Below are positions 1-11,974 of a stretch of 64,000 nt of DNA, one piece after another. The DNA lies in NCBI RefSeq assembly GCF_041381155.1, contig NC_091142.1, positions 37,559,604 through 37,623,603 on the forward strand, read 5' to 3'. The notes beneath the pieces are model-generated. The model was not told where the DNA came from. It saw only the letters and a list, made by a program, of their open reading frames with translations, and did not search any database. Both the position numbers and the translations under genes were made by a program. The number at the start of each line of letters is the position of its first letter. The first letter of the stretch is position 1. This DNA comes from Argopecten irradians. Taxonomy: Eukaryota; Mollusca; Bivalvia; Pectinida; Pectinidae.

Positions 1-1700
1 TAGTGTTGTATGACTTAATAACCTTGGACATTGAGAAACTTTTAAATCCATCTATCACCACAGAAGGTCACAGGTGTGATGAGTCATGTGTCAATATAAC
101 CTAGCATTTTCACCTTTTAGACTTTCGAAGATTCTATACCATTATAAAATGCTATAAAGCTATAGCCTTATTTGATTTTCATTATGGTAAATGAGAAACA
201 CTCTAACTTCAATTACACTCTATTAAAAAAGAAAATATAAATTAGAAGATAAAGAAAAGATCTGAAATACATCACATCTGCAGCAGAATGAAGGTTTAAC
301 TAAAACCGCGTTTGAAGACGATAATAATTTAAAATTAAGAACTGTTCATTTTTTCTTTCAGTAATTCCTAATTTAGTCTAGAGTGAACATCTGTTTATCA
401 TGTTTCAGTTGGCAAGTAGTTGTTTTATCTGTCTGTTTAAAAGTTTAACAGAAAAGCAGGCATTGATTTAGCCCCATAAATGTGTAGTCTGTTAACGGTG
501 TGCCCAGACAGGTGCTTTCTGGCTTGGAATAGACTGTCTCGAATTGATTATGATAAAAAGCCATCATCATACTGCTGCAATGCTTCAAAGGTTTCCAATA
601 TCTTATTTATATTTGCATTCCTGCTTCATGCGGTGGTACGTCTTAAACTGTGATGAGAAATATTCTGAAAGCAAAATTATGAACATGACACATGATGCAT
701 TGATGGACATGATTGAATTTGATTTTGATAAAATAATGAAATAATAATATGAACACGCACACAAAATCAAATTTTACTCCAACGAAAATGTTCAGAATTC
801 AGGAAATTGTACATTAACCATAAAGGTTTTTGAAAGAAACATATCTGTTCAGATACTCCAATCATTTCCTGTTCATATTATAACACAAATGCATTCTCAG
901 AACTGCAGCTGTCAATTAATTAACAGAACTGTTATGGAAAGTCATCTTAAAAGTACTAATATATAATTAACGAAAATATTTCAACACATTAAAATAAATT
1001 AATGGTATAAGAAATTCAATAAATGGAAAAAAAGTAATGAAGAACAACTTAAGTGTCTGGTCATGTGAATAAATTTTCATACTAGACACCATTGGTTACC
1101 TTATTAATTCTCTCTCCACCAATACAACAAAATTGATAAATCATTATAAAAAAAGACCATAGTAAAACTATTGACTGATATGTCTGGCATGTTTCTTCAC
1201 ATAAAAATTTCTAAGGCACTACTGAGGTCCTCAAGTACTCAGTATGATTCACCTACAGTAGACTGCAGACAGGACGAAATTAACATAGATGATGCGGTGT
1301 GGAAAAACCGCAAGTGTTAAAACCTACAGAATCGTCTGGAATTTTTTCTCCTGCGCCTGTAAGTCAAACAGTAAACCGTTCAATGAAGAAAGTTATACAA
1401 GGAAAAAATCCTGAAATCACGCTCCGGTTCAGTGAAAATGTTGACCTTTGATCAGCTGAGAGAACTATTCAATAGTCGGCAGACTGGATTATATTTAGCT
1501 CAGCTCCGCCGGGTCAGGGCAAATATTTTAGAGCCGCAGTGTGCTATAAAATAGGACGAATGGTTTTAAGGACATTCCCGACCACGAATTTCGAATGGGT
1601 TGGTAAACGACTTATAAAAAAAGGTCTCGATTTAAGAAAAGCTTAAATTTATCCGTCTATTCAAAACCAATTAAAAATAGTCGAACCGAGTAGTCTGCCG
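1..1700. other. No supported gene; possible intron of the leftmost minus-strand gene
   Basis: AT-rich sequence without a convincing exon. Only short chance ORFs are present. It lies downstream of the minus-strand first exon at 1802-1916, so it may be that gene's first intron, but I could not find a phase-matched acceptor here. Confidence 0.4.
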
Positions 1701-1801
1701 TGTAGTTTATGACGAAGTCGTGTATAGTGTAATGGCCGGTAGAGGGGAAAACTCCCAAAGAAAAAGAAATAACTTTTGACATATAAAACAAAAAGACTCA
1801 C

Positions 1802-1916
1802 CGTTTTCGGGATCGATGTAGAGAGAATGGCATTCTTTCAGGATCTTTTCGTTCACGGATTGAGTCGCGGAGTCCGCCGCATTCGCTGACGTTCTGTGTC
1901 TGACTTTCCCCGACAT
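1802..1916 (-). CDS. First coding exon of an unrecognised gene
   Basis: The exon starts at ATG (1916-1914) and reads 38 codons, beginning MSGKVRHRTSANAADSATQS, polar and without a signal peptide. A good donor (GTGAGT) follows at 1801, leaving one base of a split codon. Past the donor the frame continues as hydrophobic, phenylalanine-rich intron-like sequence, which supports the splice. The rest of the gene would lie to the left, partly or wholly outside the window. It is divergent from the zinc-finger gene and shares a short GC-richer interval with it. I do not recognise the protein family. The protein-like composition and the splice site make it a probable exon. Confidence 0.5.
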
Positions 1917-2443
1917 CCTGATCCAGCTCCTGTCAAAAAGTGAGCAGACAGACCAGTCGAAGGGGTTAAATAATTATGCTAAATTTCTGGGTGCGACATG
2001 ATGTCACGTGTTCGCCATCAGATGATACGTCAGCAAAATAAGTATTTTTTATAACCGTCTTATGTCATATTTACACAACAAATACATGTATTTCGCTCAG
2101 TTTTACCTTAAAAGCCGTTTTCTATCACAGAATTTATTCTCGATTCCGACAAATCCCCTTCGTGTTTAATTTGCGAAGGTATCGCCGTCTACATCCGTCA
2201 GCTGATCGGGGAATGATCGGAATAATGTACAAAATAAAATGTAAAATTAACATAAACAGTTCACAAACAGAGGCCTAAAGCCATTTCTTGAAGAGAAAAT
2301 GTGTTGTCATTATTTTTTTCATTGTAAATATCCACGCATTCATTGATCCGCAATGACGTTATCACTCGGCAACTTCGCCGGTAATATTGACCAATCAAAA
2401 AAAAGTTAGTCTTACCCGCGAACTTGAAAAAACAGGAAGTGGA
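1917..2443. promoter_or_regulatory. Probable bidirectional promoter interval
   Basis: About 530 bp between two divergent start codons (1916 minus, 2444 plus). It is richer in GC and CpG than its surroundings, and no TATA box is obvious. A shared promoter is inferred from the head-to-head layout; transcription starts cannot be seen. Confidence 0.45.
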
Positions 2444-5400
2444 ATGGCGGCCCTGGTAGCAGACTACGGAGATAGTGAAGAAGATTCCGACAATGATTCT
2501 GAAGAAATTAACAACGAAATATCCCCGTGCGTAATTGTATTTGATCACCCAGTTGTAGAGGAATGCACATGAGTAGATGTGAATCACACTGCTATTGTAC
2601 AGTACTTCAGTTGTGATGATGATATTGATGTAGGCCCAGTTACTGTTTTAACTTTTATTGTTGAGCATACTATCGCCCTGTTCTTTCGCCTAAGCTTGTT
2701 CAAATTTTACTGCAATCACATTATGTCATACCCGAAGTATCTGCAGATAATTCAATGGTGCAATTACTATATGCAGTGCACCCATGGTCACTGGCCAGTC
2801 ATGGCTCCAAATTAAATAGAATTTACCTGCATGGTGGAAGGGAGATAATTGTGATGTCACCATCCTAATACTAATTGTGGCAGTGTGGTATGTCTTTCAT
2901 TACTCCAACAATGTTAGAGGTATAGCACGACGAGACGCTTTTGATCATTACATCGTTTTTAACCTCTAACAATCGAGGCAGAATTCAAACGGCTCAGAAA
3001 TACATGTAGGCTCGATATAAATTTAAAATTTCAAGTTGTGTTTACACTAACCTTCCACATCCTGAAAGAATTACCCAAATCATGTTAAATCCAAAATACA
3101 AAACGTCACTATTGCACTTTTATACCAAATTTAGATATTTCTTTACCCCCACTACTTTTTGTAAGTCTACCCGGTCGCCATTTTTACTTGGTAATAAAAA
3201 TTATGGAATGGTGATGGAAAGTAAAGATATCATTATCTACAAAATATCACGCAGTATTTCGACTAAAATGCATTAATTTATTAAGATATTTCCCGAATTA
3301 ATCAGAACTGATAAAAAATTCTTGTTTCTGTGGATATAAACAATCTTGGTTACCACTGTTAATATTATCTTTCCACTTGTAACACTGTGCTACATCTTGA
3401 TAAATCGGAAGCGACAAAAATTTGAATAGGATTTAACCTAGATTATACAGCGCTGCACATAATTGCTAAGGGTCACCTTTAAAATGTATGATTATTCGGT
3501 GGATTTATATTTTGTCATACCCGTTAATATAGCTGGTTGTGTTCATGGATAACTACTGATTTTGCTATACTCTAACTGCATTTACATGTTTTTTTGACTT
3601 TCTGGTAAGTTTTCACTTCCTAATTAAGCGTCAAACTTACGCCCTAGTACGAAGGCGGAACTTGCGGAGACTCATATACGGGTTGGGAATTACAGATCTC
3701 GATATTGCCCATCAGAAGTTTCTCAATATGATTGTTGTCTAATATTATTGGATTAGTCTTTCATGAAGGGCCACTACGTTTTTGACACAAAAATTGATAA
3801 CAATGTAATTTTAGGCAAAGACTATTTGAGAGCACAGCAGTTAATCCATTGTTTTGTTATCCCCCGCTTTCTCCAAAACGGGGGATATTAATTTGGGTTT
3901 GTCCGTCAGTCTGTCTGTCCGTCTGTCTGTAACACTTCCTTTCCATGCAATAACTGTAACAAATGTAAACCAATTTTCTTCAAACTTTGTGACAAGGTTA
4001 AATGCCTTAATGGCTTGGCCAAGTTTGATTGCGACTGTCGATGGACCTTATTTAGTGGAATTATGGCCCTTTGAATTACTAAAAATGTCATTTTGCTGCC
4101 ATTTCCGTGCAATAAATGTAACAAATGTAAACCAATTTTCTTCAAACTTAGTAATGGCCCTTTGATTTAATAAAAAAAAAAGTCATTTTCTGCCATTTCC
4201 CTACAATACCTCTAATAAATATTAACCGATTTTCTTCAGACTTGGTAATAAGGTCAAATGCCTTAAGGGCTTGGCCAAGTGCGATTGCCACGGCATGTTA
4301 ATCAACCAAGGTTAAACCTAATGTTTACCTACAATATGTCCTGAAAGCGGGGGATGGAAATTCCACGAATTTGCTTGTTTATTGTTTTTTATAACTGTTA
4401 CCAATTAGAAATATATAAGTCTTATGAATGCAGTTTAGATGCCATGTAAACAAATAGAAAATTAATGACGACGAAAGAGTTATCTCCCCTCACCCATCAG
4501 GCGATTGAACTCTTATCGATGCCATGTGTTTTGTTATTATTGCTTATTGTGGGCGTTGATTTACTGTACTGCTAGAAACCATTTTAATATTAGAATTATT
4601 CTATAGCCTTGCTGAATTACTTGCCATTGAGTTTATAACAGAAAAACAATATTTGGCATAGAATACTTCTACCTTAACTTTATACAAAAATATGTGACTG
4701 CGTGACTACAAAATATATCAAAGTCATTCTCGGTTGCCAGGTGGAAATTTCCGAAGCAAATGATCACGTAAAACAGCTTTTAAGTTAAGATTTAGGTTAT
4801 AATAAATTGGAAGGTTTATTTTTCACTGATGTTTTATTTTCATTTTTAAGTACAGTATATTGTTTGTAATCACGGGAGAGTGTGACTTTGGATACTGTCT
4901 TGTGCAACGCTGGATCTTGTTGTGATTTCCGTTTCCGGTTTATGAGAAAGTTTTCCAACTCTACATATATGGATGATTTACATAGATTAACGTTACAATC
5001 GCACAAAAATTTTCAGACAATTTTTTGTAGAAATCAGCACGAAAGTATCTCCTACCAGAAGATGACTTTATTGGTGTAAAATTGTGTGAAAATCATGCAA
5101 ATATATATGCGATGGCGGGAATTTTAATAGCTAAGTTATGGAAAACATATATAGTGGGCCTTTAAACATATGCACTGGTATATATATCCTTAATTAAGAT
5201 AAACTATTTGATTTGTAAGTCTGTAATTTCAGTAATAACCAATGAGAAACATAGCCTCTTAATTCAAAATAAAAAGTGTCAATATGCATGGAATAAATGG
5301 CTTCTGTACGTCATCTATATTTTGAAAATTTGAATTTAAACAAACTATCTCATTTTAAGATTCTCAACCATTGTTGTGACATGTATATAGCAATGCACTG

Positions 5401-6443
5401 AAAAAGCTTAACTTTATTCCAGCTGACAGTTTAGATGTTAAAAAATACATAGATTTCATTCCAAAATTTCAGGTTTCAGCTTCAAAATAGTTTCTTGAGA
5501 CAGATTATGAACAAGTTAAGATATGAATATTTATGGTTGTTAGTCTCCTTAGGCAGGTGGTCATTGAATACAGGTCATTTATTATATATAGTAAATATCA
5601 TTGGGAGGAATAATTAAGGTCGCATAAGACAGGAAGTCGCTGAATACAGGGGGTTGTTAAGACAGGTTTGACTGTATATACATGTATACCATTTGACCTG
5701 TACATGTTGGTACATTCTGTTTATGTTAAAATTAAACATACAAGTGTGTATATGTACCTCTCTTTTTTGTTTCCAGATCAGATACAACATCAACATCAGT
5801 GTCAACAGAACCTCCCAAGACAGTGAATTTCTTTCAGGGCGGTGACCTTGAAAGCTCCAGTAGTGATGAAGAGGACAGCAAAGCAAAAGCAAAGACTTTG
5901 TCAAAGGGAGACAACCAAAATAAACTTCCAAATCCTTTAGCAGATAAACTACCAACACCTAGTCTAGTAGATTTGAAAGAAACCCAATCGGTGTTCAGCA
6001 ATAAATATGAACTGGCTGAAAGAGCCAAAAACTCAATTCTTGAACAACATGTAAAAATGACAGAGGCCCGAAAACAGGCCAAGAAAAATGTTTGCTACAA
6101 ATTTCAGAAAGGAAAATGTAAGTTTGGAAAAAATTGTAAATTTTCTCATGACCGTGGAACAGACATAGTTGTTAATTCTACAAAACAGGACGAGGAGAAA
6201 TCTCAAACTGAGGTAGAATTTAAATCTGGCTTCACTGGTCGTGTGAAATATCTCGATCCTAATTCTGGGTTTGGTGATCCACTGCCCCCCTTAAATCAGG
6301 AGGATGATGACAGCTACATGGCTGGGGCAAAACGGAAAAAAAGGGCAGGATTGGCAGAAACGTTAGTCCCATCTAAAAAAGCAATGTCATCACTGGATAG
6401 GCAAAGAGTTCACGAAAGACCTTGGACTATGAACAAGAAATGA
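2444..6443 (+). CDS. CCCH-type zinc-finger protein, two exons, 249 aa
   Basis: Exon 1 is 2444-2526 and exon 2 is 5777-6443. Exon 1 encodes an acidic start (MAALVADYGDSEEDSDNDSE) and ends with two bases of a codon before a GTGCGT donor. Exon 2 follows a strong acceptor (TTTTTTGTTTCCAG) and begins with the one base needed, so the phases match. Residues around 134-152 form one C-x7-C-x5-C-x3-H finger, the class that usually binds RNA. It is flanked by low-complexity acidic and lysine-rich sequence; the C-terminus has a basic stretch (AKRKKRAG) that could be a nuclear signal. The family suggests a nuclear RNA-processing role, but this is inference. An extra small exon inside the 3.25-kb intron cannot be excluded, and the donor is not the consensus. 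Confidence 0.75.
2527..5776 (+). other. Intron of the CCCH zinc-finger gene
   Basis: The interval between the two phase-matched exons. It holds one 497-bp inverted-repeat element (3859-4355). The remaining ORFs in it are short and have no recognisable content. Confidence 0.6.
3859..4355. mobile_element. MITE-like element with 13-bp perfect terminal inverted repeats
   Basis: The ends are ATCCCCCGCTTTC (3859-3871) and its exact reverse complement (4343-4355). Inside, a unit of roughly 150 bp with the core AACAAATGTAAACCAATTTT is repeated about three times with decay. A short TCTG/TCCG-rich run lies near the left end. It has no coding capacity, so it is non-autonomous. I did not find a clean target-site duplication. 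Confidence 0.6.
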
Positions 6444-7340
6444 AAGCAGAATACAGCTATATGTTTTAATGGTATATATCACAAATTTCCTGGATGTAAA
6501 CATTTTTACTCAATTTTTGATGACAATCATTAAGTATGGAAACATCAGCAAGAGTCCAGATACCATGTTAATATTTTTTATCCACTATATATTAACATTG
6601 GTTATTACCAAACAATATTTTCATATTGAATGTATACTTCAAGGAAATCTACCAAATCTTTTTGATTTTACATTTCTGGCATATTTTACAAAATTCTATT
6701 ATTTTTTTAATTGTTAAAAAAGAACATATTGTTCTGATTACCATACTATTTGAAGCAAATTTTACATTTAAACTGGAGACTATATGTATTTCAAAGTACA
6801 TATTATTTTTCGCAGTTTATTAGCATAAAATATTCTGTAAAGTATCTGGCTATATTTGAATAGAAAATTGGAGTTCAGTTGGATTATATTATATATTCCA
6901 CTGGCATTTTATTTTCTGTTAATAGTAGTATATAACAGAAAACACAGATGAATTGAAATGTTGATATAAAAAATGATGTAAAATATTGAGGTAAGCAATT
7001 CATCTCCGAAGCAGTTAACTCTTTGATTTAGCACTACTGGAATTCTGATGCTGGAACAAGGAGAAATTTTTCTACCAGCTTTATCTTGGTAATGTGTCTA
7101 GTGTCTGCTTGTCATCTTTTAATCATGATAGATATGTTGAAAAACATAAGAATTTATCGTTTGATAGATTTAATGTTATTAAAATCCGTTATTAAATTTT
7201 ATACATTGACAAAGGAAATAAATTATTTGAAAAAGATCAAAAGCATGAATGTTATTTTATCATTCTGGAATTTAGAACATTTTAAATTTTGAATTTTAGA
7301 AACTGTCACTTGTCAATAAAAGATTGTTAAATATACTAAG
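6444..7340 (+). other. Probable 3' untranslated region of the CCCH gene
   Basis: AT-rich noncoding sequence that follows the stop codon and leads to an AATAAA signal at 7315-7320. No other gene is visible in it. Confidence 0.5.
7315..7320 (+). terminator. Polyadenylation signal AATAAA
   Basis: A canonical hexamer about 870 bp after the zinc-finger stop codon, just before the tandem repeat array begins. Other weaker variants lie nearer, so the used site is not certain. Confidence 0.45.
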
Positions 7341-7461
7341 AACAACCACAAATCAGACATTCCATGGCATGAGTGAAAGAAAATGGTTTCGTAAAGAAGT
7401 GGTTAAAGTAGATTTTTGAGTAACAATAGACATTTGCATTTCTTCAGCTTACATGTAAGTA

Positions 7462-8517
7462 GGTGTTCATGTTCAAACAAATCACATAATTTCAACAACA
7501 AAGTACGTGTAAGTGTTCCATTGCAAGAAAGACATCATATAACTAAAACAAATATTAGGTGTTCCTGTACAACAAAGATGTCAATTCTATAACAGAAGTA
7601 GGTGTTCATGTACAACACAGATGTCATTTCTATAACAGTATTAGGTGTTTCTGTACAACAAAGATGTCAATTCTACAACAGTAGTAGGTGTTTCTGTACA
7701 ACAAAGATGTCATTTCTACAACAGCAGTAGGTGTTCCTGTACAACAAACATTGTCATTTCTACAACGGGAGTAGGTGTTCCTGTACAACAAAGATGTCAT
7801 TTCTACAACAGTATTAGGTGTTTCTGTACAACAAACATGTCATTTCTACAACAGTATTAGGTGTTTCTGTACAACAAAGATGTCATTTCTACAACAGTAG
7901 TAGGTGTTCCTGTACAACAAACATGTCATTTCTACAACAGCAGTAGGTGTTCCTGTACAACAAACATGTCATTTCTACAACGGGAGTAGGTGTTCCTGCA
8001 CAACAAAGATGACATTTCTACAACAGTATTAGGTGTTCCTGTACAACAAACATGTCATTTCTACAACGGGAGTAGGTGTTCCTGTACAACAAAGATGTCA
8101 TTTCTACAACAGTATTAGGTGTTTCTGTACAACAAACATGTCATTTCTACAACAGCAGTAGGTGTTCCTGTACAACAAACATGTCATTTCTACAACAGTA
8201 GTAGGTGTTCCTGTACAACAAAGATGTCATTTCTACAACAGTATTAGGTGTTTCTGTACAACAAAGATGTCATTTCTACAACAGTAGTAGGTGTTCCTGT
8301 ACAACAAAGATGTCATTTCTACAACAGTATTAGGTGTTCCTGTACAACAAACATGTCATTTCTACAACAATAGTAGGTGTTCCTGTACAACAAACATGTC
8401 ATTTCTACAACAGTAGTAGGTGTTCCTGTACAACAAACATGTCATTTCTACAACAGTATTAGGTGTTTCTGTACAACAAAGATGTCAATTCTATAACAGA
8501 AGTAGGTGTTCATGTTA
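7462..8517. repeat. 43-bp minisatellite, first block
   Basis: Tandem copies of a 43-bp unit with the core CTGTACAACAAAGATGTCAT followed by TTCTACAACAGTAGTAGGTG. The first copies, near 7462-7560, are degenerate. Because 43 is one more than a multiple of three, successive copies are read in all three frames, which explains the periodic ORFs here; I see no reason to think they are translated. Point variants (AAAGATG or AAACATG, GTAGTAGG or GTATTAGG) are shared between non-adjacent copies, as expected from unequal exchange. The block ends at the TIR element. Confidence 0.9.
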
Positions 8518-9802
8518 CTGCCGTTCTATCATAAGATTGCACGATTGTGTTACAGTACTAGTATATCGACTCACTGTAGTAGATTACATCGCTACATGGT
8601 ACAGGTGAAGTGTCTATGTAACACGCATTGTGATTGGCTGAAGTGTGTATATAAATAAACGTTACACAATGCAACCTATTTGTGCAATCGGGACGTTGTA
8701 AGGTACGTCGAAACAATTACAAATGTTCATAGATAAACATCTGAAAAATTAATATTTGTAAAATAGAAGTATTACGCTATAAAAAATAAATAACGCTGAT
8801 ATATAGAATTCGCGCTGTAATATACATGACTGTTGGGTGGTTTTTTCCGTAGTACACCTAGCACATGTGACGAACTTGACCGACAGATTTTCCTGAAATA
8901 GCTGTTGTAAATATATAAATAAGATGATTGAAAAAAAATCAAACATGGAAAGAGATAACACACAATCAGGTTATACTAGCTGTAGAAGAATACATAATAT
9001 TGATTTTAAAACATGATAATACTGGTACCGTTAATGAATAAATATGAAGGTCAAGAAGAAAGTATCTGCTAAAACAACTGTTCAGTTTCATAATTATGGT
9101 AAGGTATATTTAAAATGTCAATTTAACTCTGAATTTGAACTTTATACTGAATAAAAAAGTGTGGAAGTACTAAAAATCGTCGATCGCCAAGCTGCCCAAC
9201 GCGTGCATATTATAAGTTACCGGTAAGATACATGTGTGTTTGCACATGTGTAGGCCTAACGTTACGTTACTATTTTAATCTCTCGCTAAAATTGCGCCAA
9301 AATTAGAAGCGGTTCAACCGATCACAGCCAAAATTAGAAGCAGTCCTCAACCGATCATATGTCGACATGTCAAAGCCACGAACCGATCTAAAAGTACGCG
9401 AAAGGGTAGTGAAAATGTACAATGATGGCATGGGGTGTCCTATGGAAATATATCTAAAGCGGCCGACGTTTGTAAATCCACCTGTCGGAAACATCGCAAA
9501 GTTGTGCGAGGAACAACATGGTTCTCTGCTTCCACGTGTTCGGTCTATCATGACACCAACAAAGGTCAGTGAAGAAGTTGTTAAATTATATCGGAAGAAA
9601 ATGAGACCAAGCATGGCAGGCTAAAAAACCCAGCTTTATGTACTGTGCACACACGTTTTTCTCTTCTATTTTTAGATCAACTCAGCCAATCACAATGCGT
9701 GTTACATAGGCACTTCACCTGTAACATGTAGCGATGTAATCTACTACAGTGAGTCGATACACTAGTACTGTAACACAATCGTGCAATCTTATGATAGAAC
9801 GG
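8518..9802. mobile_element. DNA transposon-like element with 120-bp terminal inverted repeats
   Basis: The left arm (8521-8640) and the right arm (9683-9802) are inverted copies over 120 bp with about three mismatches. CATGTTA lies at 8511-8517 and again at 9803-9809, a possible 7-bp target duplication. The element interrupts the 43-bp array. It contains a short ORF resembling a paired-type HTH (9367-9624) but no catalytic domain, so it is non-autonomous or a remnant. Confidence 0.75.
9367..9624 (+). CDS. Paired-domain-like helix-turn-helix ORF, probably a fragment
   Basis: An 85-codon ORF inside the TIR element. The order of motifs follows a paired domain or transposase HTH: a start rich in R/K with VRERVVKMYNDGMGC (first helices), a VGNI segment where a recognition helix would lie, then GSLLPRVRSI, TPTKVSEEVV and RPSMAG, which parallel the linker and second half of PAX-type paired domains. 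The middle (about residues 25-40) fits poorly, which suggests a frameshifted or decayed recognition helix. No DDE/D catalytic region follows. Paired domains are thought to descend from Tc1-like transposases, so the ORF may be a transposase N-terminus. Assignment is by eye. Confidence 0.5.
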   Translation: MSKPRTDLKVRERVVKMYNDGMGCPMEIYLKRPTFVNPPVGNIAKLCEEQHGSLLPRVRSIMTPTKVSEEVVKLYRKKMRPSMAG

Positions 9803-9807
9803 CATGT

Positions 9808-9896
9808 TAAACAAAGATGTCATTTCTACAATAGAAGTAGCTAAGTGTTCCTGTATAACACAGATGTCATTTCTACAACAGTAGTAGGTGTTTCAA
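9808..9896. repeat. 43-bp minisatellite, short second block
   Basis: Two copies of the same 43-bp unit, isolated between the TIR element and the poly(A)-ended segment. Confidence 0.85.
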
Positions 9897-10558
9897 AGAA
9901 ATGTAATTAATGGAGTAAGAAATGATAATTTACTTTATAAATTATATATAATTATCTCTCACTACTGGAAGAGGAAAGCAATAGGTTAGGTGAGGCACCC
10001 TCGTCAGCCAATATATACATTGTCTGGAATCTAACTGTAGTTGAGAGGTAAAATTGTGTGTCCATATGTGTTTGTTCATATTTAATATTCTACACAACTG
10101 TACAAACAAACATACCAGTATTATGTGCTTCTTAAAACAGGGTTCAAGAAGTCAAGAAAAGGCAATTTAAGTCAGGACATTTCATATTTATACAAACCAT
10201 TTTGAATGATAGTTAGTTCCATTATAGTCCAAAAATTAACATCTGTTTACTTTACCATGAACTCTATCTCAGACCATCTTAAACTTTACAGCTTAAAATG
10301 CCTCAATTAAAAATAGGCCTGAGATTACAAATGCAGTTTTATGAAGTTTCAAGTTTTCTTGCTTTTACTTATTTTTTCTTCTGCTTGAACCCTGCAAATT
10401 TTACAATGTGTCTTTTGAATCTAAATACGTATACAAGTTGCGAGTTGAATGGATCCCCTCCTGTGTGAGGGCAACTTATTGTATCATTTCCCTCTTAAAA
10501 GTAATAAAAATCGTCTTTTTCCTAAAAGAAAAAGAAAAAAAAAAAAAAAAAAAAAAAA
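9897..10558 (+). mobile_element. Segment ending in poly(A), possibly retroposed
   Basis: Non-repetitive sequence that breaks the minisatellite and ends in about 24 A residues (near 10533-10558) right at the point where the array resumes. AAAGA occurs at both edges. Relative to the array consensus, about 8 bp (TGTACAAC) is missing at the left junction, so this is not a clean insertion. No ORF of note. Retroposition is an inference from the A-tail. Confidence 0.4.
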
Positions 10559-11240
10559 GATGTCATTTCTACAACAGTATTAGGTGTTTCTGTACAACAA
10601 AGATGTCAATTCTACAACAGCAGTAGGTGTTCCTGTACAACAAAGATGTCATTTCTACAACAGTAGTAGGTGTTTTCTGTACAACAAAGATGTCAATTCT
10701 ACAACAGTATTAGGTAATCCTGTGCAACAAAGATGTCATTTCTACAACAGCATTATGTGTTCCTATGCAACAAAGACGTCATTTCTACAACAGCATTATG
10801 TGTTCCTGTGCAACAAAGACGTCAATTCTACAACAGTAGTAGGTGTTTCTGTACAACAAAGATGTCATTTCTACAACAGTATTAGGTGTTTCTGTACAAC
10901 AAAGATGTCATTTCTACAACAGTATTAGGTGTTCCTGTACAACAAAGATGTCATTTCTACAACAGTATTAGGTGTTTCTGTATAACACAAACATGTCATT
11001 TCTACAACAGTATTAGGTGTTCCTGTACAACAAAGATGTCATTTCTACAACAGTATTAGGTGTTTCTGTACAACAAAGATGTCAATTCTACAACAGTATT
11101 AGGTGTTCCTGTGCAACAAAGATGTCATTTCTACAACAGCATTATGTGTTTCTGTACAACAAAGATGTCATTTCTACAACAGTATTAGGTGTTTCTGTAC
11201 AACAAAGATGTCATTTCTACAACAGTATTAGGTGTTCCTG
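10556..11240. repeat. 43-bp minisatellite, third block
   Basis: The same 43-bp unit, about 16 copies. Variants such as GCATTATGTG and GACGTCATT cluster near 10740-10830. The block ends at the solo LTR. Confidence 0.9.
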
Positions 11241-11974
11241 TGTAAGCGTATCGCACGTCTTACCACACCTGACCCAGGTTCTGGCAAGGGGTTTCGGGCC
11301 TTATAGGCATAAATACCAGATGCAAGAAACAAAGAACTCACGTGAACGTTTCTATAAGTTTATTTATTATTTATACTGTAGGTGCAAGGTGACATACATA
11401 CATTATACACACACGTGCACGCCGCCCTCTTACCTAGGCCGCCGCTAGGACACATACAAATAGAAAGGGACAGCGCCCGGCTTCTTCCCAACAATGCACG
11501 CACATATTACACACACGACATGACAGTGATACAGTTTAACATGGACTCACCATTGAAGTTCAGTACAACAAGCAACCCTCACACAGAGACTACATACAAC
11601 AACATCCACTGGGCAGCCCCCAGCTCAACGAAGCTACTTTAGACTGCCCAGCGGTCACACGTGCGCCAGTGGTATATTGACCCAGCTGGGCCAATCACCG
11701 GCGCCGACAGATAGACACACCCACCCTCACTTACATCCAATCACACGACATCTAACGCACGACGGAAATACACACGTACAACATGGTAGACATAGTACAC
11801 AACAGACGAGCGATCCCAGCGACGACAACATATAATCATTATATTTACAGGTAAAACATTCTCACTCCTAACTCACAATCGTTCCAATACAGCACACATA
11901 CACACACTAGCTCCATCACATACTCTCGCGCATCCAGTAGGCCCACATCATGCATTCCATAGCGAACTTCCACA
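11241..11974. mobile_element. Solo LTR, 734 bp
   Basis: The interruption begins TGTAAGCG and ends CTTCCACA, the TG...CA termini of a long terminal repeat, and it is flanked by CCTG on both sides (11237-11240, 11975-11978). The minisatellite resumes exactly after the duplication. There is no internal gag-pol sequence, so recombination between two LTRs probably removed the body. The inverted TGGGCAG / CTGCCCA pair near 11610-11655 could form a stem. The ORFs inside show no known domain. The direction of the element cannot be told. Confidence 0.7.
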
